Assembly: GCA_003343815.1 (NCBI GenBank)
Contig: QAKL01000065.1
Span: 1-6,083, forward strand
From: Clostridiales bacterium
Lineage (GTDB): Bacteria > Bacillota > Peptococcia > Peptococcales > Peptococcaceae
Length of the DNA: 6,083 nucleotides
Reading direction: 5' to 3'
Shown here: positions 1 through 4,390 of the stretch, piece after piece
Layout of the letters: the number at the start of each line of letters is the position of its first letter
Position numbering within the stretch: position 1 is the stretch's first letter
The notes under the pieces: model-generated
The model's input: only the letters and a program-made list of their open reading frames with translations
What the model was told of the DNA's origin: nothing
Database searches by the model: none
Made by a program: the position numbers and the translations under genes

Positions 1-372
1 GATTTTGTTGCAGGTATCCATGGAGTCGTTGCCGCCGTTATAGAAAAAGTAGCGGATATTGTATTTTTGGAATACTTCCAAAATGCGCTTGTAGTCGGTA
101 TCGTCGTCTGCGGGATCGGCGATTTTGTAGCGCACGGAGCCTAAGAAAGACGACGGAGTGTAGGGCAGCAATGCCAATTCCGCGGGATCTTCTTGGCTCA
201 TATCGAGCAATTCTTCGTTTAAGACACCTTTGATGCCGTGCGCAGCGCCGTAAACTGCGGTGATATTTTCATCGGCCAATGCGGCTTTGATCGCGCCGTA
301 GGTGCTGGCATTGATAACAGAAGTAGGACCGCCGGATTGACCGATCAGGCAGGCGCCTTTTAATGTGGACAT
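1..372 (-). CDS. Pyrophosphate-dependent 6-phosphofructokinase, N-terminal part (3' end outside window)
   Basis: The enzyme phosphorylates fructose 6-phosphate to fructose 1,6-bisphosphate in the cytoplasm; the PPi-using type makes this glycolytic step reversible. Only residues 1-124 are present, because the gene runs off the left edge. Visible motifs are the phosphate-binding loop GQSGGPTSVINAS (11-23), HGIKG (45-49), YTPSSFLGSVRYK (71-83), and YNGGNDSMDT (111-120). The last aligns with GGDGS of ATP enzymes and GGDDS of PPi enzymes. Asp116 sits where Gly occurs in ATP-dependent enzymes, and that Asp is the known determinant of PPi use. The preceding position is Asn115 rather than the usual Asp. 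The start is chosen because GGAGG (complement of 380-384) lies 7 nt upstream and the N-terminus matches the family start. It is transcribed divergently from the CDF gene, from a promoter at 431-459. Family assignment is firm; the phosphoryl donor is an inference from Asp116 and overall resemblance to clostridial PPi enzymes. Confidence 0.93.
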   Translation of the reverse strand, partial: MSTLKGACLIGQSGGPTSVINASTYGAIKAALADENITAVYGAAHGIKGVLNEELLDMSQEDPAELALLPYTPSSFLGSVRYKIADPADDDTDYKRILEVFQKYNIRYFFYNGGNDSMDTCNKI

Positions 373-430
373 AATTAATCCTCCAATTCTTGTTATAGTA
401 AGTTTGATTTAAAACAATTTAAACATTATT

Positions 431-459
431 ATTGTAGCATAAAAAGATAACTCTGGCAA
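431..459 (-). promoter_or_regulatory. Promoter of the phosphofructokinase gene
   Basis: Read on the minus strand, TTGCCA (454-459) is followed by a 17-nt spacer and TACAAT (431-436), with TG one base before the -10 hexamer (extended -10). This matches a strong housekeeping sigma promoter. The predicted start near 424 gives a leader of about 50 nt to the ATG at 372. Confidence 0.8.
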
Positions 460-541
460 GAAAAAGGAATAATTTTTAAACGGAGTTTATAAAAGTATAG
501 GTTTGCAAATTAAACTTTCTCAAAAAATTTTGCACAAATAC

Positions 542-570
542 TTGACAAAACGCATATCATGTATTATAAT
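542..570 (+). promoter_or_regulatory. Perfect consensus promoter of the CDF transporter gene
   Basis: TTGACA (542-547), a 17-nt spacer and TATAAT (565-570) match the housekeeping sigma consensus exactly. The predicted start is near 577, giving a leader of about 118 nt before the ATG at 695. A promoter this strong in front of a metal exporter suggests that control is exerted downstream, in the leader or by a repressor. Confidence 0.9.
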
Positions 571-593
571 ACGATAAAATTGAAGAATATCAG

Positions 594-609
594 GTTTAAT
601 TAATTAAAC
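594..609. repeat. Perfect 16-bp palindrome in the CDF leader (candidate operator)
   Basis: GTTTAATTAATTAAAC is fully self-complementary and begins about 17 nt after the predicted transcription start. It could be an operator for a dimeric repressor or a weak RNA hairpin. A related imperfect copy, GTTTGCAAATTAAAC, lies at 501-515, upstream of the promoter. It does not match a regulator site known to me, so its role is unassigned. Confidence 0.5.
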
Positions 610-629
610 TGGGCTATTTAGCAGTGGAT

Positions 630-668
630 ATCCGCGGGACAAAAATTTGTTCCGCGGATTATTTTATG
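630..668 (+). terminator. Terminator-like hairpin in the leader of the CDF gene (candidate attenuator)
   Basis: ATCCGCGGGAC (630-640) pairs with GTTCCGCGGAT (649-659) to give an 11-bp stem with one G-U pair and an 8-nt AT-only loop. It is followed by TATTTTAT, a U-rich but interrupted tail. The hairpin lies between the promoter at 542-570 and the gene start at 695. The 30-odd nt after it cannot hold another promoter, so CDF transcripts must read through it. The imperfect U tract makes termination efficiency uncertain, and it could instead stabilise the leader RNA. Confidence 0.55.
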
Positions 669-694
669 GCTAAAAACCGAGATGGGGTGAACAT

Positions 695-1597
695 ATGAAC
701 AAAGTACGCGTCATTACTGACGAAAACAAAATTAAACAGATGATAAAAAAGGTATCGGCAGTCGGGATCGGCATTAATGTTGCTTTGGTAATATTTAAGC
801 TTTTAGCCGGCATTATCGGGCATTCCGGAGCGATGATTTCCGATGCGGTGCATTCGGCCTCGGATGTGCTGGCAACTTTCATGGCGATAATCGGCGTCAA
901 TATGTCGCGCAAAGCGCCGGATAAAGACCATCCGTACGGTCACGACCGCGAAGAGTGCGTAGCGTCGATTTTGCTCTCCGGTGTTTTATTGCTCACCGGC
1001 ATGGGCATCGGCTATAGCGGCTTGGAAAAAATATTTCTCATGCGCACTTCCGAATTAACTGCGCCGGGCGAAGTAGCGCTGGTGGCGGCGGCAGTTTCTA
1101 TTTTGACTAAGGAATGGATGTATCATTATACCAAAAATATCGCATTAAAAATTAATTCGGCGGCATTTTTGGCGGACGCATGGCATCACCGCTCGGACGC
1201 TTTATCCTCTATCGGTGCGTTAATCGGTATTATCGGCGCGCGCATGGGGTATCCTGTATTGGATCCTTTAGCCAGCGTTGTGATTTGCGTCTTTATCATC
1301 AAAGTATCGTTCGATATCTTCCGCGAGGCGATTAATCGTATGGTTGACCGCGCTTGTGATGTCGAGTTTGAAAACGAGATGCGCGAATATATTTTGCGCC
1401 AAGACGGTGTTTTAGGCATAGATACGCTCCATACGAGAATGTTTGGCAATAAAATTTATGTCGATGTAGAGATTTTGGCAGATGGAGAGGAAAGCCTGAA
1501 CAAAGCTCATGCTATTGCCGAGAGGGTGCATAACGGAATCGAGTATAAATTCCCCGAAGTTAAGCACGTCATGGTCCATCTAAATCCGAAAAATTAA
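695..1597 (+). CDS. Cation diffusion facilitator (CDF) family metal exporter
   Basis: This 300-aa inner-membrane protein is expected to export a divalent metal (Zn, Fe, Mn, Co or similar) from the cytoplasm by proton exchange, as a homodimer. Six membrane helices are visible within about residues 21-207. The transport-site motifs are H53-SAS-D57 in helix 2 (SDAVHSASDV) and H164-HRS-D168 in helix 5 (DAWHHRSDALSS). Between helices 2 and 3 lies the family loop DHPYGH (78-83). Residues 208-300 form the cytoplasmic dimerisation domain, with HTRMFG (246-251) and the typical ending HVMVHLNP (291-298). The length is normal for FieF/YiiP-like members. The His-x3-Asp pair in both helices resembles Zn-transporting members, whereas FieF/YiiP has Asp-x3-Asp in helix 2; substrate cannot be settled from this. 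The start has GGGGTG (684-689) 5 nt upstream. The gene has its own consensus promoter, and its leader contains a terminator-like hairpin, so expression may depend on read-through. Confidence 0.95.
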   Translation: MNKVRVITDENKIKQMIKKVSAVGIGINVALVIFKLLAGIIGHSGAMISDAVHSASDVLATFMAIIGVNMSRKAPDKDHPYGHDREECVASILLSGVLLLTGMGIGYSGLEKIFLMRTSELTAPGEVALVAAAVSILTKEWMYHYTKNIALKINSAAFLADAWHHRSDALSSIGALIGIIGARMGYPVLDPLASVVICVFIIKVSFDIFREAINRMVDRACDVEFENEMREYILRQDGVLGIDTLHTRMFGNKIYVDVEILADGEESLNKAHAIAERVHNGIEYKFPEVKHVMVHLNPKN

Positions 1598-1637
1598 GTT
1601 TAAGGCAGAAGAAAAATAATCCTAAGCAGGCGAATTG

Positions 1638-1666
1638 TTGACAAAAAGAAAAGATGGTAGTATACT
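1638..1666 (+). promoter_or_regulatory. Near-consensus promoter upstream of the MFS gene
   Basis: TTGACA (1638-1643), a 17-nt spacer and TATACT (1661-1666) form a strong housekeeping-type promoter. The predicted start is near 1673. The next element downstream is an intrinsic terminator (1693-1722), so the default product would be an RNA of about 50 nt. Confidence 0.87.
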
Positions 1667-1692
1667 AACATTGCCTAAATAATTCAGATGCG

Positions 1693-1722
1693 AAAGCGCA
1701 GCTCGAAAGGGCTGCGCTTTTT
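1693..1722 (+). terminator. Strong intrinsic terminator between the MFS promoter and MFS gene
   Basis: AAAGCGCAGC (1693-1702) pairs perfectly with GCTGCGCTTT (1711-1720). T-G and C-G pairs extend the stem to 12 bp over a GAAA tetraloop (1705-1708), and five Ts follow (1718-1722). The structure would end transcripts coming from the CDF gene, which has no other terminator. It also stands between the promoter at 1638-1666 and the MFS start at 1758. Only about 35 nt remain after it, mostly ribosome binding site, so no second promoter fits. An attenuator function is inferred, not shown. Confidence 0.88.
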
Positions 1723-1757
1723 GCAGACATAAATTTTTCAAAAGAGGTGGTAGCGCA

Positions 1758-3182
1758 ATGGGTAAAGCCATGAGCAGAGAGGAAATACATAATAAACGCT
1801 GGCTGATTTGGACGATGGTGGCGGTGATTACTTTTGCTAACTGCGTGGACTCCAGCTCCCTAAATGTCGCTTTGCCGATTATCGCCGATCAGTTAGGCGT
1901 CTCGATGGCGCAAGTCGAGTTAGTCGTGACGATCAATTTATTGACGGTTATCGGTTTTATTTTGAGCTTCGGACGCTTGGGAGATATCAAAGGTAAGGAT
2001 AAAATTTTCCCGATAGGTATTGCGATATTTTTTGCAGGCTCGGTAATTTCATTTTTTGCGCACAGCTATGTGATGCTTTTAGGCGGCCGCTTGGTGGCTG
2101 GAGTAGGCTCGGCGATTACGATGGCGCTTAATCAAGGCATCATCGCCGAGGTTTTCTTAAACGGCGAGCGCGGCAAAGCAATGGGGATGAATGGCAGCCT
2201 AGTCGCTTTAGGCATGATGCTCGGACCTTCAATCGGCGGCTTTATCGTTGATTTGTGCGGGTGGAATGCGATTTTTCTCATCCATGTGCCGATTTGCATC
2301 GTGGATTTCATCTGTTGCTTGCTCTTTTTGCCCAATTTGAATCGCGACAGCAATTTAAAAATTGACGCTAGAGGATCTTTTGGCTTTGCGATCGTGATTA
2401 TCATGATATACTTGGCGGTAAAAATGCTGCAAAAAGGACCGGAGTATTATCTGACGTGCCTTTTGCTGTTAATTTTAGCGGCGTTGATCGGCTTTTTCTT
2501 TTATAAATCCGAGCGCAAGACGCAGGATCCGATGCTGGATTTTTCGCTTTTTGCGATTAAAATTTTTACCGTAAGCTTGTTTTGCTCGCTTTTGTCTTTT
2601 TTTGCGATTTCCAGCAATAACTTTATTGTGCCCTTTTATCTGCAAAAGGTTGTGGGTTATTCCGCTTCCACAGCAGGGCAATTAATGATGATTTATTCGA
2701 TAATTATGGCAGTAGTCGCGCCTTTTAGCGGAGCACTGGCAGATAAGGTAGGCGCGGAAATATTAGGTGTAATCGGGCTTTCTACCGGCGCGGTAGGGTT
2801 ATTAATAATGTCCTTTTTAGGAGCGGACTCATCAGTGTGGCACTACATCGTAGGGACGGTGCTGATGAGCTTTGGTTTCAGCACTTTTCAGTCGCCAAAT
2901 ACGACCCTAATCATGGGCACAGTGCCGCCCAATAAAACAGGAGCTGCCGGCAGCATGAACGGACTCACCCGTAATTTAGGAAATATTTTCGGTATTTCTT
3001 TATCAACGGCGCTTTTGTATAATTTAATGAGCTTAAAATTGGGCTACAGCACGACCACCTTTGTCGAGGGACAAAACGATGCCTTTATGTTTGGCATGCA
3101 TGGGGTGTATTTATTGGCATTGGGATTAGTGTTAATCGGTTTGGTTTTGAGCATTGTACGATTAAAAAATAAAGCTAAATAA
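1758..3182 (+). CDS. MFS drug efflux transporter, DHA2 (14-TMS, EmrB/QacA-like) family
   Basis: This 474-aa integral membrane protein is expected to export drugs or other toxic organic compounds by proton antiport. About 14 hydrophobic segments are visible, from roughly residue 16 to 467. The DHA2 signature DSSSLNVALPII (31-42) is in helix 1, motif A GRLGDIKGK (72-80) follows helix 2, and the motif B arginine is in RLVAGVG (111-117). Motif C, the antiporter signature, is in LGMMLGPSIGGFI (151-163). Length and topology match QacA/EmrB-type proteins. The start is supported by GAGGTGG (1744-1750) 7 nt upstream; an in-frame ATG four codons later is less well placed. No membrane-fusion partner or regulator gene is adjacent, so the substrate is unknown. 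The gene is a single-cistron unit with a promoter plus attenuator-like leader and a dedicated terminator at 3181-3209. Confidence 0.94.
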   Translation: MGKAMSREEIHNKRWLIWTMVAVITFANCVDSSSLNVALPIIADQLGVSMAQVELVVTINLLTVIGFILSFGRLGDIKGKDKIFPIGIAIFFAGSVISFFAHSYVMLLGGRLVAGVGSAITMALNQGIIAEVFLNGERGKAMGMNGSLVALGMMLGPSIGGFIVDLCGWNAIFLIHVPICIVDFICCLLFLPNLNRDSNLKIDARGSFGFAIVIIMIYLAVKMLQKGPEYYLTCLLLLILAALIGFFFYKSERKTQDPMLDFSLFAIKIFTVSLFCSLLSFFAISSNNFIVPFYLQKVVGYSASTAGQLMMIYSIIMAVVAPFSGALADKVGAEILGVIGLSTGAVGLLIMSFLGADSSVWHYIVGTVLMSFGFSTFQSPNTTLIMGTVPPNKTGAAGSMNGLTRNLGNIFGISLSTALLYNLMSLKLGYSTTTFVEGQNDAFMFGMHGVYLLALGLVLIGLVLSIVRLKNKAK

Positions 3183-3209
3183 AAGCGGAGAGAAATTCTC
3201 CGCTTTTTT
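3181..3209 (+). terminator. Intrinsic terminator of the MFS gene
   Basis: AAAAGCGGAG (3181-3190) pairs with CTCCGCTTTT (3198-3207) as a perfect 10-bp stem with a 7-nt loop, ending in six Ts (3204-3209). The hairpin begins within the TAA stop codon of the MFS gene, and it separates this unit from the yqhQ unit. Confidence 0.93.
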
Positions 3210-3221
3210 GGTGGAAAGGAA

Positions 3222-3250
3222 TTGCATTTTGCACAAAAATAAACTATAAT
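3222..3250 (+). promoter_or_regulatory. Probable promoter of the yqhQ-flavoprotein operon
   Basis: A perfect -10 hexamer TATAAT (3245-3250) lies 17 nt after a poor -35, TTGCAT (3222-3227, 3 of 6 matches). The predicted start is near 3257. The spacer holds ATTTTGCACAAA (3226-3237), a 12-mer also found just upstream of the CDF promoter at 527-538. The weak -35 suggests modest expression or need for an activator. Confidence 0.6.
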
Positions 3251-3256
3251 AAAATT

Positions 3257-3412
3257 TTAGAAAGAATGATGTTTGCTCGCTTATTAGTAAACCGTATAAC
3301 AAGCTTTGCGGAAAATTTATGGAGAAATTTTCGAGATTTATGGATTTTTGAGAGGGCAGGAGATAGAAAAAATAGAATAAAAGAAAGAATGAGCTTTAAA
3401 GGAGGATGGTGC
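3257..3412 (+). other. Long AT-rich 5' leader of yqhQ with a small inverted repeat
   Basis: The predicted leader is about 155 nt. GAAAATTT (3311-3318) and AAATTTTC (3325-3332) form an 8-bp, A/T-dominated stem with a 6-nt loop. It has no clear terminator and matches no riboswitch that I recognise. The frame of yqhQ stays open back to an ATG at 3266, but the extra 49 residues do not look like family sequence (see the gene entry). Confidence 0.45.
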
Positions 3413-4390
3413 ATGAAATATTCATATGGTGGGCAGGCTTTGATAGAGGGCGTGATGATGAACGGCCGCGAAAATACGGCAATCGCCGTACGTAAAGCCG
3501 ACGGCACAATCAGCGTCAGAGTGGAAAAATTAAATCGCTGGGGCGATCGCTATAAATTTTTAAAATGGCCTTTGGTACGCGGCAGTGTAAGCTTGATAGA
3601 GTCGATGATTATCGGTTTTAAGGCGCTTACTTATTCGGCTAACGAATCGGCGGAATACGAGGAAGAGGAACTAAGCACAAAGGATGTGATTTTGAGCGTA
3701 GCGATTGCTTTGGTTTTGGGGATCGGCTTATTTTTCGTTTTGCCGGTACTTTTGGCGCATTTGCTGACGCCGCTTGTTTCAAGCAGTTTCGGACAAAACC
3801 TGATCGAGGGCTTAATACGCGTGGCGGTGTTCTTGATTTATGTTGCGGCTATTTCCAATATGAAAGAAATTGCTCGTGTTTTCCAATATCACGGCGCGGA
3901 GCACAAGACAATTCACGCTTACGAGCATGATCGTGAACTTACTCCGAAAAATTGTCAGGAATACCCGACGCTGCATCCCAGATGCGGTACCAGCTTTTTG
4001 TTTATCGTCATGATTATCAGTATTATTTTGTTTTCGTTTTTAGGTGTGGATAATTTTGCGTGGCGCATTATTTCCCGCGTAATATTATTGCCGGTCGTGG
4101 CAGGAGTAAGCTATGAATTTTTGAAATTCAGCGGCAGACATATCGAAAATCCGATCGTGCACGCGCTGGCTTATCCGGGGTTAATGCTGCAAAAATTGAC
4201 GACTAAACAGCCTGACGACGAGATGCTCGAGGTCGCGATCGTAGCTTTGCAAAAGGTACGGGAGATTGAGGAAAGCGTACCCTTTAAGCCGCTTACTTCT
4301 CCGGTAGTGATGTGGCAGGAGGACGGCGCGAAAAATAATGTCGACGGAGAAAAGAAAATTCTCGCAGAGGAAATAAAGGAGGAGCAATGA
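3413..4390 (+). CDS. yqhQ: DUF1385 (YqhQ family) membrane protein
   Basis: This 325-aa protein belongs to the DUF1385/COG3872 family, which is widespread in Bacillota and described only as a predicted metal-dependent protein; its real function is unknown. Hallmarks are YGGQALIEGVMM (5-16), WPLVRG (52-57), YHGAEHKTIHAYE (159-171), HPRCGTSFLF (188-197), and the C-terminal block PGLMLQKLTT followed by PDDEMLEVAIVAL (255-279). Hydrophobic segments lie near 91-119, 131-148, 194-211 and 218-235. The conserved His and Cys residues of the two central motifs would face one another around the helices and could bind a metal (inference). A charged tail follows from about 284. The start at 3413 is preferred over the in-frame ATG at 3266, because AAAGGAGG (3397-3404 region) sits about 8 nt upstream and the family begins with this residue pattern. 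The stop overlaps the next start (ATGA, 4387-4390), which implies translational coupling. Confidence 0.92.
   Translation: MKYSYGGQALIEGVMMNGRENTAIAVRKADGTISVRVEKLNRWGDRYKFLKWPLVRGSVSLIESMIIGFKALTYSANESAEYEEEELSTKDVILSVAIALVLGIGLFFVLPVLLAHLLTPLVSSSFGQNLIEGLIRVAVFLIYVAAISNMKEIARVFQYHGAEHKTIHAYEHDRELTPKNCQEYPTLHPRCGTSFLFIVMIISIILFSFLGVDNFAWRIISRVILLPVVAGVSYEFLKFSGRHIENPIVHALAYPGLMLQKLTTKQPDDEMLEVAIVALQKVREIEESVPFKPLTSPVVMWQEDGAKNNVDGEKKILAEEIKEEQ
4375..4390 (+). promoter_or_regulatory. Ribosome binding site and ATGA coupling junction
   Basis: AAAGGAGG (4375-4382) lies within the last codons of yqhQ, 4 nt before the ATG of the flavoprotein gene at 4387. The ATG overlaps the TGA stop of yqhQ at 4388-4390. 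The spacing is somewhat short, but the 1-codon overlap fixes the start and implies that both proteins are made from one mRNA. Confidence 0.85.

Larger units (their letters stand above)
373..694. other. Divergent intergenic control region between pfk and the CDF gene
   Basis: These 322 nt contain no credible gene on either strand. They hold the minus-strand pfk promoter (431-459), the plus-strand CDF promoter (542-570), a perfect palindrome (594-609), and a terminator-like hairpin (630-659). TTAAAC recurs at 419-424, 476-481, 510-515 and 604-609, in an AT-rich background that makes such repeats only mildly surprising. Confidence 0.8.

Noticed and set aside
630..659. Hairpin 630-659 as a terminator for minus-strand transcription
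   Set aside because: Read on the minus strand, the stem is followed by ATATCCACTG without a T-run, and no minus-strand gene ends there.
577..694. A named metal riboswitch (yybP-ykoY or NiCo) in the CDF leader
   Set aside because: I could not find the conserved loop sequences of these aptamers, and the stretch before the hairpin is short. A covariance-model search would be decisive.
670..912. Minus-strand open frame over the CDF start (and similar antisense frames inside the CDF, MFS, yqhQ and flavoprotein genes)
   Set aside because: They lie opposite well-supported genes, lack ribosome binding sites, and their translations resemble no family.
1688..1732. Calling the 14-codon leader frame as a gene
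   Set aside because: No ribosome binding site precedes it and there is no homology evidence, so it is listed only as a hypothesis.
3266..3412. N-terminal extension of the DUF1385 protein (49 extra residues from the ATG at 3266)
   Set aside because: The family starts at MKYSYGGQA, a strong AAAGGAGG precedes the ATG at 3413, and there is no ribosome binding site before 3266. The extension is the open but untranslated leader.
4375..4390. Frameshift between yqhQ and the flavoprotein (one fused protein)
   Set aside because: The ATGA overlap has its own ribosome binding site, and the second frame opens with a complete lipoprotein signal peptide, so they are two proteins.
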